DNA of 64,000 bases, taken from NCBI RefSeq assembly GCF_002276045.1, contig NZ_NQMR01000015.1, forward strand, positions 1 to 64,000, written 5' to 3'. This document shows positions 1 to 9,417 of this stretch, piece by piece (position 1 is the first letter of the stretch; each line of letters begins with the position of its first letter). The stretch comes from Pseudoalteromonas sp. NBT06-2. GTDB taxonomy: Bacteria; Pseudomonadota; Gammaproteobacteria; Enterobacterales; Alteromonadaceae. Made by a program: the position numbers and the translations under genes. The notes under the pieces were generated by a model that ran no database searches, had not been told where the DNA came from, and saw only the letters and a list, made by a program, of their open reading frames with translations.

Positions 1-812
1 ATTAATTCACCGAGAATTGCTGTCTCAAACTCACTTCTATTGATTGTGACAACTCTCTGTGGGAATGGAATATCAATATTTTCTGCTTGTAAAATATCAA
101 AAACATCTAAGTTAGCCTGTAACTTCGTGGCAATTAAATCTGTAGTAGGAACCCAGTACCGATAACTAATTGAAATAGCGCTATCGCCAAATTTATTTAT
201 GCCTACTTGTGCTTTTGGTATTTTTGCTACAGCTTCTATGTTTTTTAAAACCTGTGAAATAACTGTAATAGCTTTATGCGGGTCATTGTCATAGGCGATA
301 CCCACTTCACCTTCAACTAAAGAGTAAGCAAATGAGTTATTGATCACTTCACCTACCAAATGCTTATTTGGAACTGTGATCTCTACATTATCTTCGTTAC
401 ATAAAATTGTCACACCTAATTCAATTGATTTTACTAAACCTGAAACCTCGTTTACCTGTATTGTATCGCCCACTTTAAAAGGGCGTGTCGCTATGATTGC
501 TAAGCCTGCACCATAATTTGATAACATGCCTTGTAAGGCTAAACCAGCACCTAAAGATGCCGCACCTATGGCTGCAACAAATGGCGTTACACTAATGCCC
601 AGTTTACCTAGGGCGATAATCACTACCATAGTAATGAAAATGGCCTTAACTAGATTGCTGATAAACGTACTTAGAGTGATATCTATTTCATGCTTTTGCA
701 TTAGCTTTAAAACAAATTTAGATACTATTTGTGCTAACCAAATACCTATTAATAAAATAAATAATGCAGCAACAACCTGAAAGCTATAAGTTACTAAGTA
801 TTCCATTACCAT
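1..812 (-). CDS. MscS-family mechanosensitive channel (3' end outside window)
   Basis: Reading the minus strand from ATG 812 (or 806) gives an open frame to the window edge. It has one or two N-terminal hydrophobic segments (LVTYSFQVVAALFILLIGIW) and then the MscS pore-helix pattern AAIGAASLGAGLALQGMLSN, followed by the beta-domain signature RPFKVGDTIQV. The family forms inner-membrane channels that open under hypo-osmotic stress. A MITE-like element abuts the start. The more likely original start is ATG 1166 on the far side of the element, so about 13 N-terminal residues are now detached. The core fold is intact, so function may persist if ATG 812/806 is translated, but no Shine-Dalgarno precedes it. 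The C-terminus is not visible. Confidence 0.85.
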   Translation of the reverse strand, partial: MVMEYLVTYSFQVVAALFILLIGIWLAQIVSKFVLKLMQKHEIDITLSTFISNLVKAIFITMVVIIALGKLGISVTPFVAAIGAASLGAGLALQGMLSNYGAGLAIIATRPFKVGDTIQVNEVSGLVKSIELGVTILCNEDNVEITVPNKHLVGEVINNSFAYSLVEGEVGIAYDNDPHKAITVISQVLKNIEAVAKIPKAQVGINKFGDSAISISYRYWVPTTDLIATKLQANLDVFDILQAENIDIPFPQRVVTINRSEFETAILGEL

Positions 813-818
813 GGTATA

Positions 819-1128
819 TACCCAAGCCACTTCAAGGTGTGAGGTTCAGGACTGCTGAGCAATTCATGATCTAGGCGCATCTTTGCATTAATGGTTACTC
901 CCTTAAAAAAAGATGGACCGGCAATATGCTCCTGCATTGCTCTAGTACCTACATCCATGCAGGCAACAACGAGCATTATTTGCTCAGAAGTCCCTGTAAG
1001 GTTGGTTTATAAATACTTTATGCAGCGTTATTGATTTTGAAAAGGGAATAACCATGTTCTTCAATCAATGCCTTGCCTAAAGCATTTCTAATTCCAACTG
1101 AATCCTGCATCTTGAAGTGGTTTGGGTA
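819..1128. mobile_element. MITE-like element, copy 1 (about 310 bp)
   Basis: The ends are imperfect inverted repeats: TACCCAAGCCACTTCAAG at the left and CTTGAAGTGGTTTGGGTA at the right, set in a TATA-rich target. No transposase frame lies inside. The inner right half (AATCAATGCCTTGCCTAAAG, then AATTCCAACTGAATCCTGC) is recognisably repeated in the element at 52749-53003. The TA flanks fit a Tc1/mariner- or IS630-type non-autonomous element, which is an inference. It sits in the 5' end of the MscS-family gene. Confidence 0.75.
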
Positions 1129-1166
1129 TATATACGCTCAAATTCTTTTAGTTCAGTTTCAATCAT
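1129..1166 (-). pseudogene. Detached 5' end of the MscS-family gene
   Basis: On the minus strand ATG 1166 opens a short frame (MIETELKEFERI) that runs into the MITE-like element. Joining it to the frame at 812, with the element and a 2-bp TA duplication removed, gives a continuous in-frame N-terminus. This is therefore read as the original start region of the channel gene, cut off by the insertion. The reconstruction is an inference; TA-rich flanks make the exact junction ambiguous. Confidence 0.6.
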
Positions 1167-1181
1167 TTTTTACTCACAGGA

Positions 1182-1270
1182 ATATATCCAAATTATTAAT
1201 TCAAAGATGTGTCTAGAACTTGAATTACCCTGCAGTCCTGAAAATCGCATATTGAAGTAGTTTGGCTATA
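1182..1270. repeat. Degenerate short copy of the MITE family
   Basis: The right end reads ATTGAAGTAGTTTGGCTATA and is preceded by CTGCAGTCCTGAAAAT. The reverse complement matches the left end of copy 1, including its TTCAGGACTGC stretch. The left end (TATATCCAAATTATTAATTC) resembles the same terminus more weakly. It is about 90 bp long and probably a deleted or palindromic remnant. It lies between the mscS start and the promoter of the first DUF885 gene. Confidence 0.5.
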
Positions 1271-1337
1271 AATCCAAATTAATTGGTTATATAGGTTTCG
1301 TTTTATTAACACAGAATATACACTGACAAAAAACGAA

Positions 1338-1355
1338 TACCAGAACTTTCTGGTA
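1338..1355. promoter_or_regulatory. Perfect 8+2+8 bp palindrome upstream of DUF885 gene 1
   Basis: TACCAGAA-CT-TTCTGGTA is a perfect inverted repeat about 30 bp before the ATG at 1385. Position and symmetry suggest a repressor operator or a small 5' hairpin. No regulator can be assigned. Confidence 0.4.
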
Positions 1356-1384
1356 CAAAACTATACTTTTAAAAAGTGTCCCTC

Positions 1385-3190
1385 ATGAAAAATAAAACCT
1401 TACTTTCTTTGGCTATATGCGCATCATTAATGGGTTGTGTTGAGTCAAAACTTCAAGAAATAGCAGTTGTAGAACAAAAAATTCAATTATCTGAAAATAA
1501 AAAAGTAGACAATATAGTTGAAGCTTACTTTGATGAAGGTTTAGCTTTTAGTCCCATTTCAGGAACTTTTGTTGGTCAATCCCAATATAATGATCAATTT
1601 TCTCCACCTATCAGTGCTGAAAACCGTGCCAAAGAGCTCGCGTTTGTTAAAAAATATCAAGATAAAATTAATAAAATCAATATTAATAAATTAACAGGTC
1701 AGGCTTTACTGACTTATGAAATTTTTTCTCGAGATTTAGATCTCGCAATAGAAGGTGAAAAGTTCTTAGATCATCTATTACCAATAGATCAAATGGGTGG
1801 AGCACATAATACATTTGCGGGTTTAGGTTCAGGCCAAAGTGCACAACCATTTAGCACGGTTGAAGATTTTAAGGATTTTACTTTAAGAGCGCAAGGTTTT
1901 GTTACTTGGTTGAAAAGCGTGCAAGTAGCGATGGCGGAAGGTTCACAGCAAGGCGTTGTTTTACCAAATGTTTTAGCACTTAAGTTATTACCACAATTTA
2001 AAGCCCATATTGTAACTGATCATACTAAGTCTGTATTTTGGATGCCAGTTTCGGGTATGCCTGAAACATTCTCTAAATCAGATCAAGAAAAGATTAAATT
2101 TGACTATCAAGATATGATCTTGAATAGCCTAGTGCCAGCATATCAAGATATGGTGACATTTTTAGAGCAAGACTATTTACCAAAAACACGCTCAAGTGTT
2201 GGCTATAGTGAATTACCAAATGGTAAAGCTTGGTACGAATATCAAATTAAAACCAATACAACTTTAGACTTAACAGCCGATGAAATTCATAAGATAGGTT
2301 TAAGTGAAGTATCACGTATTTTAGATGAAATGAAAAAAGTAAAAGATCAAGTTAACTTTAAAGGTGATTTGGCTGATTTTTTTGTCCATTTAAGAGAAAG
2401 TGATGAGTTTTACTACGATACGCCTGAAGCGTTAATTGCAGCTTATGAGCAAGTCAAACAAAAAATTGATGCAAGCTTACCTCTGTTATTTGATATTGCA
2501 CCAAAAGCTGATTACGTTGTGAAAGCAGTTGAAGAGTTTAGAGCTGCCTCAGCAGCAGGCGCTTCGTATCAAGGGCCTGCGCCAGATGGTTCTCGTCCTG
2601 GTATTTTTTATATCAATACTCATAATTTAAAAGCACAGCCTAAGTTTTTATTAGAAACTTTGTCTATTCATGAAGCAGCACCTGGTCATCATTTTCAAAT
2701 CGCACTACAACAAGAAGTTGAGGCATTGCCACGCATTCGTAAATTTGGAGGTTATACTGTATTTGCCGAAGGGTGGGCATTATATGCAGAAAGTTTAGGT
2801 AAAGAACTTGGTTTATTTACTGACCCATATATGTGGTATGGCCGTTTAGTTGATGAGCAATTGCGTGCAATGCGTTTAGTATTAGATACCGGTTTTCATG
2901 CTAAAGGCTGGACACGTGAACAAGGTATCGAGTACATGAAAGCCAATTCATCTATGGCTGCTAGTGATATTGAATCTGAAGTTGAGCGTTATATTGCCTG
3001 GCCAGGACAAGCTTTATCATACAAACTTGGACAATTTAAAATTCGTGAATTACGAGAATTTGGTGCAAAAGAGTTAGGGGATAAGTTTGATATTAAGCAA
3101 TTTCATACCCAAATACTTATTGATGGCGCATTACCTATGCCTATTTTAGAAGCAAAAATAAAGCGTTGGGTAGCGAGTCAAAAAATATAA
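1385..3190 (+). CDS. DUF885 family lipoprotein peptidase (paralogue 1)
   Basis: About 601 residues from ATG 1385. A GTG nine bases upstream is possible, but ATG gives a clean lipoprotein signal (MKNKTLLSLAICASLMGC, lipobox LMGC), so the mature protein should be anchored in the envelope. DUF885 proteins are putative zinc metallopeptidases. The hallmark SIHEAAPGHHFQ motif, with likely metal-binding His and Glu residues, is at about residue 428, followed by a conserved FAEGWALYAE block and a C-terminal RYIAWPGQALSYKLG block. All family blocks are intact. A second member lies at 4076-5955 on the opposite strand. The substrate is unknown; a dipeptide or peptide substrate in the periplasm is a guess. 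Confidence 0.85.
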   Translation: MKNKTLLSLAICASLMGCVESKLQEIAVVEQKIQLSENKKVDNIVEAYFDEGLAFSPISGTFVGQSQYNDQFSPPISAENRAKELAFVKKYQDKINKININKLTGQALLTYEIFSRDLDLAIEGEKFLDHLLPIDQMGGAHNTFAGLGSGQSAQPFSTVEDFKDFTLRAQGFVTWLKSVQVAMAEGSQQGVVLPNVLALKLLPQFKAHIVTDHTKSVFWMPVSGMPETFSKSDQEKIKFDYQDMILNSLVPAYQDMVTFLEQDYLPKTRSSVGYSELPNGKAWYEYQIKTNTTLDLTADEIHKIGLSEVSRILDEMKKVKDQVNFKGDLADFFVHLRESDEFYYDTPEALIAAYEQVKQKIDASLPLLFDIAPKADYVVKAVEEFRAASAAGASYQGPAPDGSRPGIFYINTHNLKAQPKFLLETLSIHEAAPGHHFQIALQQEVEALPRIRKFGGYTVFAEGWALYAESLGKELGLFTDPYMWYGRLVDEQLRAMRLVLDTGFHAKGWTREQGIEYMKANSSMAASDIESEVERYIAWPGQALSYKLGQFKIRELREFGAKELGDKFDIKQFHTQILIDGALPMPILEAKIKRWVASQKI

Positions 3191-3270
3191 AAATAACTCA
3201 GCTTCACAGCTTGATTCAGGCTACTGCGTAACAAAAAATGGTTAAAAGAATAATTTATATTTCTAATATA

Positions 3271-3310
3271 AAAACACCTCACTAACATTACTGATAGTGA
3301 GGTGTTTTTT
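3271..3310. terminator. Bidirectional terminator hairpin
   Basis: AAAACACCTCACTA and TAGTGAGGTGTTTT form a long perfect stem with A- and T-runs on the two sides. It lies between the convergent DUF885 gene and LysE-type gene and should stop transcription from both. Confidence 0.85.
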
Positions 3311-3335
3311 ATGAATTACTTTTGGTAATGAAAAG

Positions 3336-3953
3336 TTAACTTAAGACTAACCAAAAACCAACGCCTACCATTAAGCTTCCTGCAATGCGATTCATCCATT
3401 TGATGTTATCGCCACGGCTTAAAAATAGCCTTAAGGTTTTACCACCTGTAGCATAGGCCATCATGCTGCTAAATTCAGTGATCATAATAACACTGAGTAG
3501 CATTATTAATTGTGGTGCAACTTCGTGCTCAACATTTATAAAAGGTGGTAATAAAGAAATCATAAATGCCCAGCCTTTTGGGTTTGCTATGGCTGTAATA
3601 AACCCTTGAGATAATAATGATTGTCGGCTTACATCTTGAAGTTTATTGTCATCAACGACCATTTTACCTTTTGAACGCCACATATTGATACCTATATAAG
3701 CTAAATAAGCCCCTCCTACCCATTTTAGCATTTCAAAAATGTCAGGGTAATTAAGCATAACGCCAGCGACACCTAGCACTGCTGCAATAGCAACAAGTGC
3801 AACGCCTATAAGTTCACCTATCATCATCCATACCGTTCGTCGTATACCTATACTCATGCCTAAAGTCATAGCAAGTGTCATACACATACCTGGTGTGATA
3901 GATACAAAAAAGAAGGTTGGGATAAATACGGCAAGTACAGCAAAATCAAACAT
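3336..3953 (-). CDS. LysE/RhtB family amino-acid exporter
   Basis: 205 residues with about six hydrophobic segments. The N-terminal half carries the family pattern TPGMCMTLAMTLGMSIGIRR (variant of the usual TPGP) and later ANPKGWAFMISLLPPF. The length is normal for RhtB-type inner-membrane exporters of amino acids such as threonine or homoserine lactone. It is a single gene between two DUF885 genes, convergent with the first and followed by a shared terminator. Substrate cannot be read from sequence. A second LysE-superfamily member, of the ArgO type, lies at 12571-13185. Confidence 0.85.
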   Translation of the reverse strand: MFDFAVLAVFIPTFFFVSITPGMCMTLAMTLGMSIGIRRTVWMMIGELIGVALVAIAAVLGVAGVMLNYPDIFEMLKWVGGAYLAYIGINMWRSKGKMVVDDNKLQDVSRQSLLSQGFITAIANPKGWAFMISLLPPFINVEHEVAPQLIMLLSVIMITEFSSMMAYATGGKTLRLFLSRGDNIKWMNRIAGSLMVGVGFWLVLS

Positions 3954-4026
3954 AAAAATATCTCATTAAGGTTAAAGGTTGAAATCAACTGTAATTAAAT
4001 TATTGGATTCAGTTATTAAGTGTAAT

Positions 4027-4069
4027 AAACAGACTTGTAATGAAAAGCCAATTCATTACAAGTCTGTTT
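4027..4069 (-). terminator. Terminator of DUF885 gene 2
   Basis: AAACAGACTTGTAATGA pairs perfectly with TCATTACAAGTCTGTTT (17-bp arms, 9-nt loop). It sits a few bases after the stop of the minus-strand DUF885 gene. Confidence 0.8.
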
Positions 4070-4075
4070 ATTACT

Positions 4076-5955
4076 TTATTTAACTTGCGAAATCCAACGC
4101 TTTATGTCGGCTTCAAGTATGGTTAATGGGCGAGCACCTGGTAACAAGACTAAGTCATGAAATGCTTTAATATCGAATTTATCACCTAGCTGTGATTTGG
4201 CTTGGTCTCTTAATTCTAATATTTTAAGCATACCTAGCTTGTAGCCTAATGCTTGGCCTGGCCATGCCATATAGCGATCAATTGCACTTTCTACATCGCT
4301 CATAGCTGTGCCGGTAGCATTATGGAAGTATTCTATGGCTTGTTTACGAGTCCAGCGTTTATGATGTAACCCTGTATCTACAACTAAACGTGCAGCACGA
4401 TATACCTCAGCCTGTAAGCGACCTAAGTTACCCCAAGGATCATCTTTATACATGCCCATTTCATAAGCAACTTGCTCTGAATAGAGTGCCCATCCTTCAA
4501 CATACGCATTAAATTGGCCGTTTTGGCGCATTATGCCAATATCAGTTTGTTCCATATTAAGTGATATTTGAAAGTGGTGACCAGGTACGGCTTCATGGTA
4601 GGTTAAGCTTTTTAAACTGAATTTAGGTTGTGCTTTCATATCTTTAAGGTTGATAGAAAATACACCCGGGCGAGAGCCATCAAGTGCTGGTGGCATATAA
4701 AATCCACCGGCTGCACCTTCTTGAGATACAACTGGAATACGTTGAACGAGTACTTCAAATTTAGGAATGGTATTAAATAGACTTGGCGCTTGCACCATGA
4801 TTTTGTCGATTTCAGTATTTAAATCGGCTAGTAACTTAGCACGACCTTCATCTGAATTTTCATAGATAAACTCCGGCATATTGCCAAGCTTAGCCATACG
4901 CTCACCTATCGTTCCTTCAGTCATGCCTTGTGTTTTTAAAATGATATCCATTTCTTTTGAAATACGCTCTACTTCAGTTAAACCAATTTCATGAATTTTA
5001 TCTGGGCTTAAAGTTGAATCGGCTAAATATAAAATTTCATGTTGATAAAACTCGCTCCCATTAGGCTGCGCCCAAATTCCATCATTGTTTGGAGCTTTAA
5101 CTTCAAGTTTGATCATAGTAGCTTTAATATCAGCAAAAGCAGGATAAAGCTTTTCGTCAATGATGCTAATAGCCATATTGGTAAAACTCTGTTTTTGTTG
5201 ATCTGTTAGTGCTGTAACTGAATTCATTTTATTTACTAAATTTGTAACTAATGCATGCTCTCTAGCTGGCATCGCAGTGTAATTAGTTAAATAACCTAAG
5301 GTATTTGGAAATAATGCTTTTGGTAAAATAACGCCATTATCAGCATCTGCTAAAACTTTGTTTTTAATTGCAGCAATTAAATCAACTAAGCCCGTTAGTC
5401 GCGTTAGATAATCTTTAACATCTTGTATGTTTTCTATGTTATGTTGGTTTTTTAACAGGTTAGGAATATCAATTAAAGGGCCTGCAATTTGATTAATAAT
5501 ATAAGGTAAGTGACCACCCCAAGTATCAACATATCCCGCTTTAAAGTTTTCATCGCCTAAATAGTATTTCGCAATCACTTGATTAACTTCTAAATGCAAC
5601 CTATCAGCATCACTTAAAGACGCTAAATCGTAAGCTGTTAAATTATTTAAAGCTTTTTTCATTGATGTTTGTAATTGCGTCATGCCTTTTACTGAATAAT
5701 CAGGCCATTTGTTTTTATAATTAGCGGCAATATCAGTAGAAAGCTTTAACGATGTTGCCAAACCTGGCTGTAGCACCATAAAGTCTTGAGTATAAGTATT
5801 GATAGTTGTATCAATTTCAGCGCGAGTAACTATTTTTTTTCTGCTATTTGCACTTTATTAGATTCTTGATTGGTTGGTTTATCACAAGCAACTAATGTTG
5901 TTGTGATAGCTAAAGCTAACAGGCTTTTTTTAAGTAATGAGTGCTGCATTTGCAT
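4076..5955 (-). pseudogene. DUF885 family lipoprotein peptidase (paralogue 2), frameshifted in an A8 tract
   Basis: The gene starts at ATG 5955 (TGGA just upstream) with a lipoprotein signal: MQMQHSLLKKSLLALAI, then TTTLVAC. The frame ends at TAG right after a run of eight A on the coding strand (plus coordinates 5833-5840). Adding one base to that run gives a continuous frame (KKIVTRAEIDTTINTYTQDF) into the remaining 567 residues, which carry the full DUF885 core: TYHEAVPGHHFQIS, AYVEGWALYSEQ and RYMAWPGQALGYKLG. Only this one-base shift separates signal peptide from enzyme. It may be a mutation, a sequencing error, or slippage in a homopolymer. The existing ATG at 5779 would give a protein with no signal peptide. 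Confidence 0.8.
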
Positions 5956-6013
5956 TCCAGTTTTTTTAGGTGAAGCACCGATTGTATACAAATTTACTCT
6001 GATATTCACATAA

Positions 6014-6043
6014 AAAAATCCCAGCATAGGCTGGGATTTTGTC
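6014..6043 (-). terminator. Terminator of the RND efflux operon
   Basis: AAATCCCAGC-ATAG-GCTGGGATTT forms a perfect stem, with T-runs on the minus-strand exit side. It lies just downstream of the RND pump stop and just before the start of DUF885 gene 2. Confidence 0.8.
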
Positions 6044-6084
6044 AGTCATCAAATCATATCCATATTATGCAAAGCTTTTTACCA

Positions 6085-9000
6085 CTATGCGGCTTCCTTT
6101 AACTGCAGATCATCAAGTTTGCGGTCTTGATGATCTGTTTCAGTTATCATAAAGCTTAATATGATAGGCACTAAAATTAAAGTAAATATAGTTGAGACAA
6201 CTAAGCCACCAACTACCACAGCACCTAATCCTCTGTATAGTTCACTACCAGCACCAGGCATTAGAACAAGAGGTAACATACCGCCTACAGAGGTTAAAGT
6301 CGACATCATAATAGGACGAACTCGGCTCTCAACAGACTCTTTTATCGCTAGACGAGGGGTGATTGTTTTTTGTTTCAAAATATTTAAAGTTTGATGAACA
6401 ATCAAAATAGCGTTATTTACCACAACACCGGCTAGTATCACAAAACCTAAAATAGTCAGTACATCTAAGTTTTGAATTGGCGTATAGCGGTCCATTACAC
6501 TGGCCCAATGCACACCTGCTAAGCCCATAAATCCACCTAAAGTCGCAAGTGGTACTGTCACTAATATCACCAGTGGATATTTCCAGTTTTGGAATAATAC
6601 AACCATAACTAAGTAGATAACGAGCATCGCTAAAAAGAAGCTAGAACCTAGCATGCCTGTAAATGAACCATCGCCTAATAAAGCGGTTTTAATATCATTG
6701 AGTTTACCAGCGCTACCTGCAAGGTTAACTTCAATTAAAGGAGAAATTGTCCCTTGTGTTCTAAGCTCTTCAACAATGCTGTTAATAGAGGTAATCGCTT
6801 GCTCTAACGGCATGCCTGCTGGTGGCGTAAATTGCAAAGTAACGGCGCGCTGGCGAGCAACATGTTTAATTTGGTCCGCACTTTGACTACGTTCTAATAC
6901 TGCTAAAGATTGTAAGTCGACTACTTGACCTTCAGGCGTAGCTAAAGGCGTTTGCAATAACTCATCTATTGGGAAGTCACTTTGTTGCGCATTGCTCACA
7001 ATTTTTATGTCTTTTAACTCACCGTTAATTTCAAAGCCATTCATTAAAATAATGCCATCACCATTGGCTTGTACTGCTAAACCTAAATCACGTCGAGACA
7101 TATTTAACTCAGCTAATCTTTCATCAATGGGTTTGACCGCCAGCTCAGGTGTTGGTAATAAAAAGTTAGCTGGCTCAGGTAAAGTTGCATATGGGCCATA
7201 GTTGCCAATTAATTTAAATAGTAACGCCATAGCGCCTTGGGTTATTTGCCTTAAGTCTTCACCTACTAAGTCAATTTGTATTGCAGAGCCCGTTGTACCA
7301 CCAGTATTAAAAAGCGGGAACTGGAAAGCAAAGCCAATTACATCCGGCGCATTTACGCCCATTAATGTTTGATTTAATAAGTCAACGGCATCAACAGTTT
7401 CTTTAGCATCCATAGGGATCATGCCATGTAAAACCTGACCGCCCATAGCCACTAAAAAGTAATGATCTATTTTAGGGGCTTTTACTACTGAACCATCCAT
7501 TAAATGCACATCAGGGCGATTATCTATCGTAGATAAAGGGCCATTACGTAAATTAGCTTCAGCTGTAAATCGATCTCCAGAGATTTCCCATGCAGGGCGA
7601 AGTTTCTCTTCTATACGGTCGCCAATTTCAGATATTTGATCTAAGTTGTATCCAGGAGGTGGCACCATAAAACCAAAAGCAAAATTACGGTTACCTTTAG
7701 GTAAATAATCCATAGGCGGGATCAATATGGCAATCCCTACTAAGGTCACTACTGCAAAGCTAGTAATTACAATCAGTCGTTTTTTAGTACTACCTGAAAT
7801 GTTATAAACAAAGTCACCAATCTGTGATGGTATTTTTTTAGCTTTTTCTGATAGTTTATTTAGTATGGGCTTATTAATTTGAACTTGTTTACTTTGTGCT
7901 CTTGCTCTCAATAAGTGTGCACCAGCAACGGGTATTACTAATACAGACACTATAAAGCTTATAGAAACCGCAGCCATAATAGCTAAAGAAATATCTCTAA
8001 ATAACTGACCTGCACTATCTTGAATTGTTAAAATAGGAATAAATACCACAAGTGTTGTTAAAGTTGATGCAAATACAGCGCCTGCTACTTCTTGCGTGCC
8101 TTCAACACTGGCTTTTAATGGTTTTTTTCCCATTTCTAAGTGGCGGAAGATATTTTCGATTACGACAATGGCATTATCAACTACCATGCCTACAGCAAAG
8201 GCCATACCTGCTAGCGATACGATATTAATAGAGCGACCTAAAGCAACTAAAACAACGATAGAACCCACCATAGAAATTGGAATAGCGATGGCAATTACGC
8301 CTATGGTTCTTAATGATCTTAAGAATAACAATAGGGTTAATACAGCGAGCAAACCGCCAATTAAAATATTGCTTTGTACTAATGAAATAGCATTTTCAAC
8401 ATAACTAGAAGAATCCCAAGTGAGTACCATTTCAAATGTGCCTGTTAAACCAAGCTTCTTAGCATGTTGCTCTAATAAACCACCAGGTGCATTTAACTTT
8501 GCAAACTCAGATTTTAGTTTATTCATGGTATCTAAAAGATTAGCACCATTAGCTAATTGAAAGTTGAAAAATGGCATTTGTACACCACGAGCACGTACCC
8601 AGTCAGTCATTTCTTTGTAAGTCTCTACAACTTCAGCCACATCTTTTAAATAAACAGGGCCATTTAGATCACGACGGATAACAGTATTAGCAACTGTTTG
8701 TACATCACTAAAGCGACCCATAGCACGCACTCGAATATCATTTTTACCGTCAGGTAATTTACCGCCAGAATAATTGGTATTAGTTAGCTGTATAGCATCA
8801 ACAAGTTCACTATAACTGATGCTATAGTTAGCTAATCGAGTAGAATCAAAACGTATTTGTAATTCACGTTCACGAGCACCTAAAATGCCGACTTTTGAAA
8901 CACCTTCAATATTCTCTAATCGAGGGCGTAAACGACGCTCCATAAAGTCATATAAAGTGGTATTATCGAATGTAGGATCTGTTGCTGCTAAACCAACCCA

Positions 9001-9417
9001 TGCAATATAATCAACCGACATAGGATCTATGCCCTCAACGGTTGGTTCACTTACGCCATTAGGGTAGGCGGGTACTTCATTTAGTTTTTGCACTACTTCA
9101 GCTTGTGCTTGTGCGATATCAGTTCCCGCTTCAAACTCTAAACGTAACTGGGCTGCCGATGTTTGACTGATACTGGTCATAGAAATTAAACCGGTCACAT
9201 CGCTGAGCACTTTTTCTTGCTCAGCAACTACATCTGATTCAATCTCTTCAGGAGAGGCGTTTTCCCAAAAAGTGCGAACACTAACAACAACTGAATCAAC
9301 AGTGGGTGTCATTTGTACAGGTACTTGGTTAAAAGCGAGGATACCCGCCATAATAGAGAGTAAAACACCAACAATGACGCTAATGGGCTGCTTTACAGCC
9401 ATTTCAACAATCTTCAT
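6085..9417 (-). CDS. RND multidrug efflux pump, inner-membrane transporter (HAE1/AcrB type)
   Basis: 1110 residues, slightly longer than typical AcrB. N-terminal helix followed by a large periplasmic loop, then a transmembrane block with GMAFAVGMVVDNAIVVIENI (the proton-relay Asp region of TM4, about residue 413). The duplicated second half has a matching second block (VILAGVVVNNAILIVHQTL, RPIMMSTLTSVGGMLPLVL). It should pump drugs, dyes or toxic lipids from the periplasm/inner membrane, driven by protons, with the adaptor encoded just upstream and an outer-membrane channel not encoded here. Its ATG overlaps the adaptor stop (TAATG), indicating a translationally coupled operon. Regulation is probably by the TetR protein at 10885-11472. 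Confidence 0.92.
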   Translation of the reverse strand: MKIVEMAVKQPISVIVGVLLSIMAGILAFNQVPVQMTPTVDSVVVSVRTFWENASPEEIESDVVAEQEKVLSDVTGLISMTSISQTSAAQLRLEFEAGTDIAQAQAEVVQKLNEVPAYPNGVSEPTVEGIDPMSVDYIAWVGLAATDPTFDNTTLYDFMERRLRPRLENIEGVSKVGILGARERELQIRFDSTRLANYSISYSELVDAIQLTNTNYSGGKLPDGKNDIRVRAMGRFSDVQTVANTVIRRDLNGPVYLKDVAEVVETYKEMTDWVRARGVQMPFFNFQLANGANLLDTMNKLKSEFAKLNAPGGLLEQHAKKLGLTGTFEMVLTWDSSSYVENAISLVQSNILIGGLLAVLTLLLFLRSLRTIGVIAIAIPISMVGSIVVLVALGRSINIVSLAGMAFAVGMVVDNAIVVIENIFRHLEMGKKPLKASVEGTQEVAGAVFASTLTTLVVFIPILTIQDSAGQLFRDISLAIMAAVSISFIVSVLVIPVAGAHLLRARAQSKQVQINKPILNKLSEKAKKIPSQIGDFVYNISGSTKKRLIVITSFAVVTLVGIAILIPPMDYLPKGNRNFAFGFMVPPPGYNLDQISEIGDRIEEKLRPAWEISGDRFTAEANLRNGPLSTIDNRPDVHLMDGSVVKAPKIDHYFLVAMGGQVLHGMIPMDAKETVDAVDLLNQTLMGVNAPDVIGFAFQFPLFNTGGTTGSAIQIDLVGEDLRQITQGAMALLFKLIGNYGPYATLPEPANFLLPTPELAVKPIDERLAELNMSRRDLGLAVQANGDGIILMNGFEINGELKDIKIVSNAQQSDFPIDELLQTPLATPEGQVVDLQSLAVLERSQSADQIKHVARQRAVTLQFTPPAGMPLEQAITSINSIVEELRTQGTISPLIEVNLAGSAGKLNDIKTALLGDGSFTGMLGSSFFLAMLVIYLVMVVLFQNWKYPLVILVTVPLATLGGFMGLAGVHWASVMDRYTPIQNLDVLTILGFVILAGVVVNNAILIVHQTLNILKQKTITPRLAIKESVESRVRPIMMSTLTSVGGMLPLVLMPGAGSELYRGLGAVVVGGLVVSTIFTLILVPIILSFMITETDHQDRKLDDLQLKEAA

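Noticed and set aside
526-780. 84-residue plus-strand frame near the window start
   Set aside because: It is the antisense of the MscS-family gene, which shows clear family motifs on the minus strand.
819-1128. Attenuator or riboswitch instead of a mobile element
   Set aside because: A related copy with the same inverted ends and inner sequence is found at 52749-53003 next to an unrelated gene, which fits a dispersed element better.
8096-8404. Plus-strand frame of about 100 residues in the first RND gene
   Set aside because: Antisense to a conserved transmembrane block of the pump and without ribosome-binding site or known motif.
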